DNA from: Sarcocystis neurona
Taxonomy: Eukaryota > Apicomplexa > Conoidasida > Eucoccidiorida > Sarcocystidae
Assembly: GCA_000727475.1 (NCBI GenBank)
Contig: KL647317.1
Span: forward strand, 372,001-436,000
Direction: 5' to 3'
Length of the DNA: 64,000 bases
The position numbers and the translations under genes were made by a program. This document shows, piece after piece, positions 46,414-60,000 of the stretch (position 1 is its first letter; each line of letters opens with the position of its first letter). Under the pieces are notes generated by a model that ran no database searches, was not told the DNA's origin, and worked only from the letters and a program-made list of their open reading frames with translations.

Positions 46414-49400
46414 TCAGCTGCTATTGAAGAGTGTTCCCACGGCGTTCACGTCTAGTAACTCGGGATTGTCCTCCACAAACTCTTGCAGTGCTTCCCTAAA
46501 ACAAACAGCAATAGCAGCAACCATGCAGCGCCCAGGCGGACCATGCATGCAATGACAGTAAATACACAATACGGTATACAAGCGCTACTATGAGTAGGGG
46601 AATAACGGATTATGCGTTAAGGTTGCAGGAGTTTAGAGGAGAGGTTGTAGCTGCCGGACGCCTGTGCTACAATCGCCGTAGCAGTTCCTATTCATTCTGT
46701 CACTGCAGCAGTACCAGCGCAAGGGTGAGGCATGCAAAGGACAGTTTTAGCTTGTGGTGCGCTGGGGGCCAGCGCACAAGGAGCAACATATGGCACCCTC
46801 CGCAATGCGGCTTGCATTACAACGGCGAAGGGCTCACTTGACCAGTGACGCGTGCACCCACCAGACACAAGGCACCACTACCGGCAGCCATCCAGATACA
46901 TGCAGTTCAGACTTGCCAATAGCGTACAGATCAATTTAATCAGTAGCCCCACCTTACGTCCTCCCGCACTTCGAGAAGCAGCGCCATTTCAGCGGCAAAG
47001 GCACCAGCAGTAGATAGCGCTACAGCAGACCATGGAGGCGCAGCGGTTGGATCAGCTCTTGCAGCACGGCTGAAAGAAAGTGGTACTCTTGGCGGGGGCT
47101 TCACCTGTGGTGCTAGAACCGCACTCCGACAGCAACAGAGCACGGTTCGATAGGTGAACGCAAATCTATGTCGTATTGCTACGTGCGCACTTAGCATCAC
47201 CCACACGCTACAGACATAATCACACACGTATAATCACACGCACGTGTGTGACTGTATACACATACCAATCAAAACATGTGCACAGATAACGCTTCTCTGC
47301 TTTACCCATCAGTAAAAGTACACGTGCACGGAATGGAAAGGTACACATATATTTTGGTTCAATTTGTTCGGCATCCTGTAGAGCTGATTCGTCGTGCAGC
47401 AACAAGGGCTTACTCGAACTCATGGAGAGAAGTAGAAGACGGGGAAGAGGTGAGGCAGCAAAGGCTGTTGAAGATAAGGAATCTGAGCACGCCGTTCACA
47501 CCACACACCAGCAGCGACAGGCACAGAAGAACCGTAGCAGAGGCACCGATGTCACGAGGACACCGGCGATTTGTTCTCTTAACATGGTGCCGCGTGCATG
47601 CGCTACGCTTCCTTGTTGGATACATATGCAAAAGGCCGGAGACCCACTGTTTCTACGGCACTTCACGGATGCACGCATATTCCACACCGCTTGGCTGTAC
47701 GATGGTACGGATAACTGATTCTTCATCCTGCACAAGCGCTAAAGTGGACTACAACCAGCACCTACTGTGAGTGTACACAGTCTCACGTATCGAACTCTCT
47801 GCTGCTCTGTCAGCGGAGATAATTCCCAGCTGCCCATTTTCTCAGTTAGTACATATATATATATATCTGCTATGTACGTGCGTGCTGTATACACGCGTGT
47901 GGATCGACGCTTGTGTACCCGTCAGGGACACAGGAGCTGGTCTACGCCCGTACGTAGAGAACGTCGATCCACGGATACCGTACGCGCCGTGCGCAAGCTG
48001 CTGGTTTGGTAAATCACCCACATCTGCAGGTGTGTGCACGCCAGGAAATGTTACATCCGTACATACGACACAGAGTTTCCGCCACGAACGCGCTCAACAC
48101 TAACACGGCAGCCACGTTGAAACTGCATCTCTTCCTTGTCCCTTTCCTTATTCAAATACGTCTGTCCTCACATATGTGTTTCAACACCCGTATCGTGCTT
48201 CCTCGAATCCAAGTAGTTAGCGTACGCGGACGTGCGTAATTTGTACTTGCACATGCGTGGGCATACCTGGTGTCTTTTCTAAGGCGAGATAACAGGGGGT
48301 GCAGCACCTCCCACGCACAAACTGCAAATTTGTTCCTGAGAGTGCTGATGTCCTCTGTGCTCTGCTGCTGCTGCGGCTGGAGTGGTGGCTGCTGCCGCTG
48401 TTGCTCCTGCCGTTGAGTAGTACTTGACGGAGGAAGTACACCTGCCGGGCTGAGTGTTACAAGGCCCTGCAGCAGCACCGCCACGTCACTCGGAGTTCCC
48501 TCCCACTGCGCGAGCACCTCACAACTTTTTGTGGCAGCCCACTCAGCGTCACCAACAGCCCCACCAGTAGAACTGCCGTCGTTTTCAAAACACTGGCGGG
48601 GTAGGCGTTGCAGCTGTTGCAGCAGTTCGTGAAGCAGCAGGGCGTACGCAAATCCTGCCTGCGTAAACACAGCAGCAGCACTTGTCGGAAGAGCGACGTC
48701 GAACAGAAATTGAGCCTACAGAGATAACCCCTTAAAAAAGCAATAGCAAAATCCACATAGGGGAGTAAATTTCAGCGGCAAGACAGAAGGGGCGTAAAAT
48801 CTCGTGGAATCGAGCCGTGTTTAGATCGACAGTCGTAGCAGGAGCAATTTCTGTACGACACTGACACGAGCAGTGCTGGACAGTCAAAGCAGTGGTAACA
48901 GTTCGCAAATGCTGAGGTGGAGGCGCTGGTAAGACGGCAGTCTGAGACCCAGAGTCTCTTTTTCTCTTATTCGCGAGTGTTACCCCACCACCCTCAAACC
49001 TGTGGGGCATGTGCACCGGGTACCGTATGGACTCAGGCGCAGACAGAATGAGCTGCAGCATACGGCCAGCCAGCAGAGGTGCGCAAGAACGCAGTTCTGC
49101 ACACTGTTAAGCAACGATGCTAGCCGTAGCAACAGCGATAACAAAACTACAAGACTGCAAGCCAACGCCGAGACAACCAGCAGTCGTAGAAGCGAAGGCG
49201 TCATCACAGAAAGCGCAGCACCTGCGCAAGATCGGCAGGAACCCCAGCAGGAGAAATACGACGAACCCCGCACCAGATAACCGAAAATGTAACAACGGCA
49301 CCGCAAGCATGAATGACAAGATTAAGCGTGTGGACAGGAGAAGCAGTACGTTAGTGCCTTAAAACAAGATTACGGTGATCTGCGTTTACGTGTTCCATTG

Positions 49401-51451
49401 TGCCTCCTGGTCCTGCCTCTGCGGCGTTGCTGGTGTTGAACAGCCTTCGTAGCTGCCTGAATAGCTACTGCTATTCAGGGAGTGAGGAGACGGCTGCCGG
49501 GTGCTGCCGCTGCTATTGCTGTGACTGCTGCTGATGTCCCTCCCGCCGTTGCGAATGAGATCTCCCAGCGTACGAGCGGGAGCCCCCCGAGCATTTCATT
49601 GCTGCTTCGCCTGCCTACAGTTCACCTCAGTGACTGAACAACTACTGTACCTGTCCTGGGGGTGCAGACATTGGTGCCAGCAACAGCTAGGGAAGCTGCT
49701 GCTAGAAAAGAAAAGCCCACCGTGGCTGCTCCGTCGACAATTGCAGCCATCGCCGCAAGAGGCAAAGGACACTGGCAGTCTGCTTTTTCTTGTTCTTCCA
49801 AAGCGGAGCGGCTGCCGCCTGTGCTGCTGCTGCCCTTCCACGTCGTGGTGCTCCTGCGGCTCTGAGCGCTGCTGCTGTTTCCGTTGTTGCTGTCGTTGCC
49901 CGTGGACTGAAGAATTCGGAGAAGATGCCGAGAAAGCAATACGAGAAGGCTATAGGGAGCTGTACAGACACACAGGAGCGGCATGCACGCTGGGGTGATG
50001 AAAAACTAGGTACGAGGCATGCAGTACGCGTTTGGCGCTTAGATCCACTTAGGAGGCAGGAGATTCGCGTAAAAGGACAGAATGGCGTACGCGGGCGCAT
50101 GGGGTGTGTAGCCTCATTGGCTGCACGCAGGCGTCGACACACAGTCATTTTCTACATGGTCAGGTATCTGTAGTTTTATTCTTGTGAATATGCGGACGGG
50201 AGGATGTCGGTGGAAGTTGCACCTACATTCCAGCTAATCGAGTCTACTGCAGCCTACAGACAGGCATGTGCACAGTAAATATGGCGAGTCACCTCTGTAG
50301 ACTTCTACGAAGAGGAAGTTGCACAGCAACCTCGCGAAGAGGAGCGCAGCCGTACGGCGCGAGATCGTCGTCTCCTGGGCTTCCTGCTGTTCCTGCTGTC
50401 GTTGCTGTCGGCGCCGATTTACTTGACACTGAAACACCCAAGGTGATCCTCCTAGCATCTCTCCGTCTCGCACCTGCAGCAGCACGCCGAAATATAAAAA
50501 GGCAGAGTCACGCCGCCCGCATGCACCCTTCGTGTGAATTAAATGAGCGCAGTTTTTCTCATCAGCAACACACGCCTCAAGCTCTTATTAAGAGTGCGCA
50601 GGAGCAGCAGCCGATAGGTGATCTCGGCCGCAGCAAGACGGTTCTCTCCAGCATCAGCATGCACGCGCGCTGGCGGCGAGGCCACCAGCACTTATTTGTA
50701 TTAATTTTCTTCCGTGTCATGACACAAGAGACAGTAGACGGCAACTCCGTCCCAGCAGCAGTGGAACTGTAGCTCGCTACCTTGGCAGCAGCAAAGTTAC
50801 TGCTTCTGGCTACTCGCCGCAGCAGCTCTTGCAGCGTCAGGACGGTACCAGCGAATCCGCAATAGCAAGCAGCGCCTTCAACAGCGGCGGTACGAGCAAC
50901 TGCAGAGAAGTATGGGTAGGTAACGACGGTATCTCCCTGCACTGCAGGAGCAATGGCAGACTGCAATCAGAAGAAGCAAGTGGGAACGCATGTGGACTTA
51001 CATCTCCCAGAATGACTGGTGTGTATACAGCGTCGTGCGGCAGCGAGCTGACAGCGAAGTGACACAAGGTCATCTTTCATGACGCAACCGAAGCGGGAGC
51101 TTCCCAACATAAAGTACGAACAATTTTTTAGAGTGGCATGCGAATGGCGTTTCTTGTGAAGCATGAACCTTCTTACAACATTGTTGTTTTTCCCCCGATT
51201 TTGAGACAGGGGTTCGAAGAGCAGCTGGAGATTGAAAGGCACGTGCTGCAGTTGCTGCAACAGGAGCAGCTCAGCCTTCCTGCTGACTGCCCTTCTTCCT
51301 GCATTGCCTCCCTCTACGAACGGCGCTTCCGCCTGTTCCTTTGGCGTCCGGGAAGATAGCCAGGTGCGCGTTGCCGTTGCCAAGTGTGCAAAGAGCTGCT
51401 GCTTCAAAGGAAACGGACCAATTCCAGCAAGCAGGCTTGTTAAAGGGAGCA
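46414..51451 (-). CDS. Multi-exon helical-repeat protein, 3' part (5' end unresolved)
   Basis: Minus-strand exons in transcript order: 51177-51451 (donor gtaaga), 50781-50960, 50293-50428, 49651-49959, a short uncertain exon entering at 49614, 48984-49103 (donor gtaaca), 48267-48715 (donor gtatgc), 47414-47482 (donor gtaagc), 46953-47123 and 46414-46495 ending in TGA. Apart from the uncertain exon, every junction keeps phase. Peptides look alpha-helical: LQELLRRVARSSNFAAAK, FARLLCNFLFVEVYR, AGRMLQLILSAPESIRYPVH, AYALLLHELLQQLQRLPRQC. The C-terminus reads across the last junction as LLLEVREDVREALQEFVEDN and ends NAVGTLFNSS. Gln-rich stretches (QQRQEQQ types) are inserted. A HEAT-like or transport-receptor-like solenoid is possible, but I recognise no signature. 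Confidence 0.55.
47853..47866. repeat. (AT)n microsatellite in an intron
   Basis: Short AT run inside the intron between the 48267-48715 and 47414-47482 exons. Confidence 0.8.
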
Positions 51452-54400
51452 CTGCAGGTGCGATCTCAGTTACCGGCCGTCGTAGCAGTCTGCAGCAGCA
51501 GCGTCGAATAATTCAGAGCAGGAAAGCGGCAACAGAGCTACGCTGTCGGTTCCGTCTTTTTTTGGGCTTGAGCAGGACCCGCTCTGCCACTTTAACCAAC
51601 CGCAAACCACGACCTGACAGAGAACCCCATGTTTATCCAAAGAAGAGAACGCAGACCACAGAAGATCCGCACTGCAACACGTGGACTGGACGATCTGCGA
51701 CAGCAGCAACAGCAGCACAGCTGCTTTGACCGACAGCAGAGCCGCCATACCAGCAGCATTAGACGTCGAACAGCGGAGAATCGGAGCAGCAGCAGCAGCA
51801 CCCTGCGTAGGCGCTTGGCGAGGCAGCGCAGCTGACACGAGTGCAAACGACACCGACGACGTAAAGCAGAGAAGGAATAGCAGACGAGCAAAGGAGTGCT
51901 GCGCTGGGCGGGGATACCGCGGAGGAAAGGGGGGCCTTTGCTAGCGTGTCAGAGAGTAACCAGCAGCAGGAGTTAACTGGAGCAAGTGACACCATCTCAA
52001 GAAGAAGCTGTAGAAGCAGCTCTTGCATGCTAACACGGGATCACGTTCGCCCACCACCACCAAAATACACATGTCCACAGAAGACGCAACCGAGACCCCC
52101 CCTGGCAGTGGAAGCAGACGGATCGCACGCAAGTACCTATGCGGTATAATGACACGTCTGCCTTCTGAAGGACCTACGCGTTGGGGTTTACGAATTTCCT
52201 ACTGGTGACGTGTGCACTGTAGCACGGACGACCTGAGTGGACAAATGTCAACGTGCAACAGGTGAACAACATCCACCGGGTTGCATCGTTAGGTCACGGC
52301 AGCTGTAGCTGCAGCAGCAGCAGTGGGCGCTTACGTGCAGCAAGCGCGCTTAAGGTAGCAGCACCCGCTGTGTTGACCGGAGCAGCAAAAGTACAGATTT
52401 CAGTGCTGCTAGTAACAGCCGATCAATGCAGTGATACCAAAAAGTCATCACGTCGACAGCGGCAAGGACAGAGGCCTACGCGAGAGGATACCTACGTCTA
52501 GCAGCCCAAGGAGTACAGGGCAGCCAGCATCACACACAGCAGAACGCTTACCAGAGAGAAGTGCACCTCGTGCAAGAGTCCGGTGCGACCTCACTACACA
52601 ATACCACGAACAGCAGAATTCAACTCTCACTCTGGCGCCTACTCAGCAGCAAGGAAATCCAGGCTCTCCGTCATAAAGTTCCCCCGAAAAGAACGGACGG
52701 GTGCCGCGGCAGCCAGAGCAGCACACGCCACTAGAGAATCGAGATCGGCGTCGCCGCATATGGCCTGCAACCCAACACCATACGTCCGCCACTCTATCTA
52801 AGTGGAGCTGCTCTTCCGTATTTGTGCAACCACACGCCAGGCATTCACAAACATTCGAAAGTGACGGCATGCGTGTCACGCGTCCTACGTACTGCATGTC
52901 CGTAACCAACGTTTACACATGGCAAAACGTCTACGTGAAATTCGAGGGGTGCGGCGTGCCCGTTGAACACTTGCACGTTTTTCACTACAAGCGTGTCCGT
53001 CCCCCAAGTATATGCTCTTGCACAAGTGGGTGTACATCCTTGTGCACAAAACAACGAGTCTGCAGTGGTTTACGTGTATACGCTGATTTGAGCACACACC
53101 TTCACGCAGACCGACGTGCAGGCTTGATTCTGTTCGCCCGTGTAGTTGGTATTCGCAAAGATACAGAACTAGATGCATCACACTCCTAGGACGATGAACG
53201 CCATACGTAAACGGGCACAAATCACACGGGAGGTGTCGCGGGAGACACCTTTTCAAGATCATCAAAGCAAAGGTGGTGGGTTGCTCATTGCTGCAATATT
53301 TTGTTCGGAGCACCCATATGAGAGATAGTTTGACTGCTGCCATTTGTGCTGGCGTTCTTTAGTGCACCGCCGCTACCCACTCTGACCACACATATGATGT
53401 GTGGTCCTGGTGGAGTGTCGATGTGACTGCGACTGCTCCTGTTCTTGTTCTCCGTCTGCGTTGCGCTTCCTGACGCTGCTGATGCTGCTGTTGCGAATTC
53501 TGCTGCCGCTGTTGCCGCTGGTGCTGCCGCTGTCTCTTTGTTGCTCTTGCTGGGGCTTTGAGTGTTGCTGCTGTAGCTAACCAGTCGTGCATGGAGGGCA
53601 AAGGCAGCGGCGAGTTTGCGTCCATCCGTCTGTCGCAGCACTTTGGCTTGTACAAAGCGCGTTCGCACCACTCGTCGCTGCTTCTTCTCGTACGCCTCCA
53701 TGCTGCTCAGACATACACCCAGCAACAGCAGCAACGGTCTGCGTGAAGATCTACCTTACATTGCGGCAGGTGACCTTACGTAGCGGAAGGTGATGCGCCA
53801 CGGGAGACGTCGTGCACGGCGGGCCACCCACTTGCCGCACAACGGCTGACAAACACAGCAGCTAGCGCAGAGCAAGCAGCCGAAGCAGCCGCAGCACAAG
53901 GAGCAGCAGAGCAGCTCTTGACAGACCGTGCGCCGCAGAATCACGGATCGGAGCCGCACCGCGGGCTCTAAGACTAACAGGGAGGAGGGTTGGGACGCAA
54001 TCATCAGTGGCGACATCGCAGATAACAACACTGTTGACGCTGAGACATAGACGAAGTGGTGCCTCCACCCGCAAACGCAGCCCGGCAGTAGCACTACACT
54101 GGACCTACAAGCTCGCAGTGAGGGGGCTACCAGCTGTTCTACACAGGGAGACCTAGCCCGAGATCAACCGCCTTCAGCAGTCGCAACGATACAACAGTAG
54201 AACCGTGATTGCCGTCCATACTCATTAAGCTACACACACACACACCTCGTACGATAGCCTGGCATCTATATTACCTCTTTGCGGTGCGACAGCAGATAGG
54301 CACGCGCTTTTCCACAAATTGCACCCTCAAGGCTGGGCCACGCAAGTTTGCTAACGGCACTATTGAGAGACGAACCAGTCGCCAAAGCGCATCAGTGAGA

Positions 54401-55791
54401 AGCAACTCAGGATGCAGTTGCAGTTGCACCTACCGGAAAGCAATACCTTCAGAAACAGCTAGCGCACGGGGTCCGTAGTTCCCCTTGGACGTAGCGCCCC
54501 CACGTACGAGTACAACACGTGGCGATAGATCAATTTCTGCGGCACACAACAAGGTGTCAGCAGCCCCACTTCTTGTCTCGGCATTGAGGAAGTGACACAC
54601 TTTACTACTGTTCGGCCTGCCGTGCACGTGTACTTCGGTACCCACATAAGCTTACTCGACCCCTGCCTGCTGTATTAATATGCACAGATAGGGTACACAT
54701 ATGTGTGAGGTCGCACTAGCGGCACGTGGGCCGCCGGCGCGTGCTCATCTGTGGATGCATACATCTTTCATAAGTGCAGCCACTGGATGTCACGGGTCAG
54801 CGTTTGAAGACAGGTGACAGTGTGAGCTGCTGCCGTCAGCTTTGTTGCTTTTGCACACATCCGCAGCAGCAACGCACCACTTGGACGTCTACGTGTACGA
54901 AGTGTACTTGTACTTCCGGAATTCTGCTCTGTCGCTGCGTTTACTTCTGCTGCTGTTGCTCCTGCTGCTAGTGCCCTAGCTGTTGCTGGATTTGTGGAAT
55001 TGGTTCTGTTGCAGCGTCTGACGCCGTTCTTGCCCTCGGCGGTCTTGAGGTGGTCTTTCAACTGCTGCGGCTCCTGCTGACGTTGATCCTAGTGCTACTG
55101 CTGAGCCTCTGTCGCTTCTTCTAATGCAGGAGGTAGGAGGAGGCTGCGTACTCAACGGGCTGCATCGTTTGCCACGTGGGAAGGTTTGGCATCTCTTCCT
55201 TGCGCTGCTCCTGCCAGCCGCCGTTGTCGTCCAGGCGAGGACAAAGCCATGTATCCTGCTGCAAGCAAACGCACGGCCAGGGGAAGGAAAAGGAGAACGA
55301 GACCCACTGGCGTGGAGAATCGACCAGCTAGCGGTGCAGATAAGGCGAGGTCAGACTTCTGCTGGGGCATCACTGCAAGCTGCTGTTCCTGCCGTGTGAA
55401 AGTCAGCCCGCTTCCTCGCGCTGCAGCACTCGGGTCAGCAACAGCAGCAGAGGATGCACCAGAGACTCACCAGCACATTACTTGATACACGGGGCACCGC
55501 TAGCTTCAAGCCACAGATAATCTGTCGTCAGCTCACCAACGGGAACGGTCGGCCGCAAGGCAGGAAACGCGTAGCAGGCGGAGAGACAGCAGCAGCCCCG
55601 TCACACGTGTTACATGAGCTACAGCACCGACGTCGCAGCGTAAGGTGCGCGAGCTCCAGCACAAGCACCAGGAAAAGGAAAACAGCCACATGGACTGCAG
55701 CCGGAGCGTGACTAACAGCGGCATCCATAGCCCTTCCAAAATGATATAGCAGTGGCAGCACCAAACACAGCGGTGGCATCCTGGAACTTAC

Positions 55792-55945
55792 GTGTACGAG
55801 TCGCGCTTTGTAGGCAAGAGGCAAGCAGTTGACAGCAGCGGCGAATGTCAGGCATCGCGGTTGCCACACGCAGAAGACCTGCAGGCAGCACACACGAGAC
55901 GTCAGCGTCAGCTTTCAAGCGAAAGCGCTGTAGCTCTTCAGACAT
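55792..55945 (-). CDS. Possible first exon of a minus-strand gene
   Basis: The ATG at 55945 opens MSEELQRFRLKADADVSCVL and then ATAMPDIRRCCQLLASCLQS, ending at a perfect gtaagt donor after 55792 (phase 1). A frame at 55537-55711 with acceptor ctgttag and donor gtgagc would follow in phase (GAVAHVTRVTGLLLSLRLLR). It may be the 5' end of the helical protein at 46.4-51.5 kb, but the 4 kb between them is not resolved. The ATG lies just beyond a TA-rich repeat and its context is weak. Confidence 0.3.
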
Positions 55946-56045
55946 ATACGTATATATATATATATATCAAAACAGCGCTACCCAGATACAGACATACACA
56001 TACATATATGTATATATATCAAAATAGCGCTACACAGATACATAG
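55946..56045. repeat. TA-rich 52-bp tandem duplication
   Basis: tatatcaaaacagcgctac near 55963 recurs 52 bases later as tatatcaaaatagcgctac, each followed by a cagataca segment. The 5' part of each copy is a TA dinucleotide run. Confidence 0.8.
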
Positions 56046-57073
56046 ATATATTCACATGTATTCTTACAGTACAGGTGTAAACGCGACACTCGAACCCATC
56101 CAAGTCCACAGCGCCTTCTCAAATACGTTTAAAGTGGCCCTGCGCCCTGCCGCTGTGTGCACGTGCACGCGTCACTCGGCGTGGCGATGTTAAGGAGCGT
56201 GCACAGGATTTTGCTCTCCTATACCTCCGCACCTCGAGCCAGGCGGCGCCCGTACGCATAAGCGAGACAGTTCTACGTTTCAGTCGAAAGACACGTGTGG
56301 CGTGAAGCCAGCACAGAGTTACAAACTCACGTATAAATGTCAGGGCACGCATACACGCATGTACAGCAGCTGCGTGCATGCACCCACTCGTAGAAGCTCC
56401 ACCCCATTTGAAACTCCATAAATACACATGTACACAACGTGTGCTCCTCCGCGTATATTATTGTGGGCACGCAGATATACGCGTGGGTACAGAACGCTAC
56501 GCTACTACAACAGGGCAGCAAGCGACTCGGAGGCAGGTTCGCGGATAACGCTTCTCGTTTGCAATTGAAACCATCTGCCTCGTCTCTCTACGTCTTATAC
56601 AAATTCGCATAAATAGACAACCTATGTAGAACGATTTCTACGCATATTATGTCAGCTGAGAATATGCACGCGCAAACACACAGATACACAAACAGCCTTG
56701 ACCATGCTGACATGTGAGTCTGCGTTTATACATCTATGTACAGACATACGTACAGGCGTTTTACGCGTGCTAGCCATTTTGTGGTTCACGTGGACTTCTT
56801 CAGCAACGTCCATAGCAGCGGTACAGTCGCCGGCAACTCAGGAGAGCGTTCACGATCGGAACGGCTGCACGACAGTCGCTGCATCACCATACAGGGATCC
56901 GGCAACATCTGCGCTGGTGGTCAGCGAGAGCAGCCACACACGCCAGTAGGAACTTGCCAGGAATAGCGGATGTGCAAAATCAGCAGCAGCGGCTGCAACA
57001 CACGGGTGTACACGAGAAACAATAGCAGCAGCAGCGGTGGCGGAGCAGCTGTTGCAGCCACCGCAGCGCCCTG

Positions 57074-60000
57074 TCAGCGCTGCCGTGGAAGCCAACAGCT
57101 GCTCGCGGACACCAGCAGTGTAGCAGCGTCCTTTAGACAGAGTCGGGATACATCGATAAGGCCCGTTCCTTCGTGCCGAAACAGCAGCAACTTGGGGCAG
57201 CCGTGGTGGCGATGGCTAGGATTCTCCAGCACGAGGTGGAAAAGTGAGGCGCGATGGCTGCGCCGACGCATGCGCCGCTGCAGGAGCGTGCATGCACGCG
57301 CAGCAGCAAGAATGTACAGCAAGCAGCGCGGACGGAGGAGCACTGACAGCACGGGCAGGAGGGGCAGCAGCAGCACGCGTTGGTTGCCAACAGCAGGCAG
57401 CTGCAACAACAGCGGCAGAGGTGGACGCACACGCACGCACACGCGTACGTCCACACGTACACACACACACACACAGGCACACACATAAGGCACGAGAGCT
57501 ACAGACAGGCAGTTCTGCGGCCTAGCAACAGCTGCGCACTCAAAGCAGCAGCAGTAACACGTGCAAGCGGACCTCGGCGCCGCATGGCATGAAGAGCAGT
57601 AGTGATCTCGGGAGCAGGCCTGGGGCAGCGGCAGACAGCAGCAAGCTTACGGGATGCACAAGGGGAGAAGACTGAACTTCGGCGGAGAAGTAGGCTGCCT
57701 CAATCCGTTCCACCAACGCGGGTAGCAGGCCATTCACATCAACTGCAGCGACAGCGTTCATGCAGTGCAGCACGAGCAAAGACTCCTGCAGCAGTCAATG
57801 AAAGCACATGCCAGCACCGCCATCATCACAGGTCGGCTATCCTGAAGGCACTTTCATATTCACCGTTACACAGAAATATCTGGAATTGAGGACGCCTTTA
57901 TACCACTAAGAAAAGAAGCTAGTTATATAGGCGTGCGTACGTGTGTGCGATAAGATATGTCAAGGACGCCGAGGGAGACACCAGTTGGGAGCCCAGGAGC
58001 CGCACGACACACGGCTCCTGTTTTGCAAGCGTCCTGAGTGTAACTTGCCAGGCTGCGTTGGCGACAAATATGCACCAGCACTGCTGCAGTGAATGCCTTT
58101 CAGACGCTGTGTCCCACGCACATATCGTTGTGCCATCTACAGAGGCCTGACTGTTTACTTCCGATATCGGTGATAGAATACAGGAAGCGTCTGGGCACCC
58201 TACATGGGAGCTTTACAGTCTAGAGGCGACGCAACCGCCGATGTGGAAATGTTCGTTGAGTTTGCACCTGCACCGCCGTCGCACGGCACCAAACAGCGTC
58301 AGACGGCGGATCGCCTAGGGGGCCGACGGCAGCAGCAGGAGGATCAGGGAACTGCAGCAGTAGCGGCAGCAGCTCAGCAGAGAAGGAAGCGGCTAGAAGA
58401 GCGGGTGCGGCAGCAACAGAAAGCAGGGCACCAACAGCAGAACGAGTGTGCCGAATAACGGGCACCACCAGTTCCTGGACAAGCAGCCCAAGAGTGGGAG
58501 GAGGAGCAGCAGAAGGCAACGGGGTTTTCAAGTTAAACACAAGAGCAGCAGCCGCTCAGGTACGAAAAGCGAGAATCTGTTCCGGAAATACCTCAGCATT
58601 CAAGACAAGTTCCTTCAGCCGCGTACAGCAGCAGCGCCACTGGTGTTGCAGCTGCGTGAAGTCACGGCCGCCGACCTCTGCTGCTGCTGATGCAGCTGCT
58701 TCTGTTCCTGCGTGTGCAGCTCCTAGCGGTGGTTCTGACGAAGCAGCGGCAGCCTCAATGAGGGCAGTGAGGTGGAGCAGGCAGCACACGACTTGGCTGG
58801 ATCGCAAGAAAGGCACCTGTTCGTCGATGGCGGGCGGGAGCGGCAGGAGCAATTGCTGCAGCAGCAGAATGCGTTGCTGAAGCAGCCGCTGTTCGCGTTC
58901 GTGTGTCTCCGCTATTACCTCGTTGCCTTGACCGTTGACTGCCTGCACCGCAGCAGAGGCGCGGCGAATTTTCAACTCTGCAGTTTTCTGCCACTCCAGC
59001 AACAGTTCCTGCCGTCTCTTCCGCAGCTCCTCCAAAAGCCGGCCCACCGGCAGCAGTCGGAAATCCTTCACGTGTTTTGTGGCGGCGAAGGCAGCAGGAA
59101 CGATTTCCCCACTCTCCAACACAAACTTCGTTCTGTCGTTGATGCCTCTTGTGAGTCTTTCTTCTGCTGTCGCCTGCTGGTGTTCCACTCTCGCCGACAA
59201 GGCGTCTGCCACACTGCTTTCAATCCTTGAAGAAGAGCCGGAAAAACTCTGGTACTGCTGCTCGCCCCTGTCCGCGGACTCGGCTGCAACAGCAGCTGCA
59301 CTCCCTGCGCTGCTACAGGCGCTGACATATCGTCGAGGCTGTGTCAGAAAGAGCGGTTCTACTGTTGTCGCGTTATACGCGAGTCTCCCAGCTGGTGCTG
59401 CTGTCGAACCTCCTCCTCGAGGCTTCCTTCTCTCGAAGAGTTTTGCTGTCTCTTTTCTGGATGGTTCTGACCGCGCTGGTCCTTCTCCTGTCGGCCGAAC
59501 GGGTCCTGCTCTCCTTGCAGTTGCTGCCGTCTGTTCGTCTCCTGTTGCTCCAGCGGTGGTTGTTGCTTCGTCTGCTGGAGCGCTCTCAGTAGTTGACGTG
59601 GCGCGCACTGCAGAAGTCCTTGTGAACTTCCTGGCGGAGCCTGCTTCCTGTTCCGCTACTGCAGCTCCTGCTTCTCCTCTTGCCCTGCGCAGTCGCTCTG
59701 CGTGGCTTGTTGGTGATGCCGCTCCTGCTCTCGTTGCCGCGTGTGCTGCTCGTATCAGTGCCGTCGCTCGCAGCCGGCCTAGCGCCCTTACCAACGCTTC
59801 CCCACTTTTAGCTGCGGCCGCCACAGGTGCTGCTGCAGCTGCGCGCTCCCTGGAGGCTGCTGCTGCTGTTGCAGACGTTGTACAAGAGCGTGTGTGGGGC
59901 GGCGCCCAACTCCGGGAAAAAGAGCTAAGATATGCAGTCTTCCTTTTCCCTCTCAGCTGCAGGAGACCACCTGTCTGAAACCAACAGGTGCCCTGCTGCG

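Larger units (their letters stand above)
51452..57073. other. CAG-rich region with unassembled minus-strand exons
   Basis: Upstream exons of the 46.4-51.5 kb gene probably lie here. Candidates on minus include about 51.93-52.02 kb (LLLEMVSLAPVNSCCWLLSD after ttctacag) and 55537-55711. Another frame at 55152-55373 contains GLVLLFLPLAVRLLAAGYMA. Phases could not be joined to 51451, and plus-strand frames are open too. (CA)n tracts lie near 54233-54246 and tandem TA-rich repeats near 55.95-56.05 kb. From 56.1 to 57.0 kb I see little coding signal. Confidence 0.3.
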
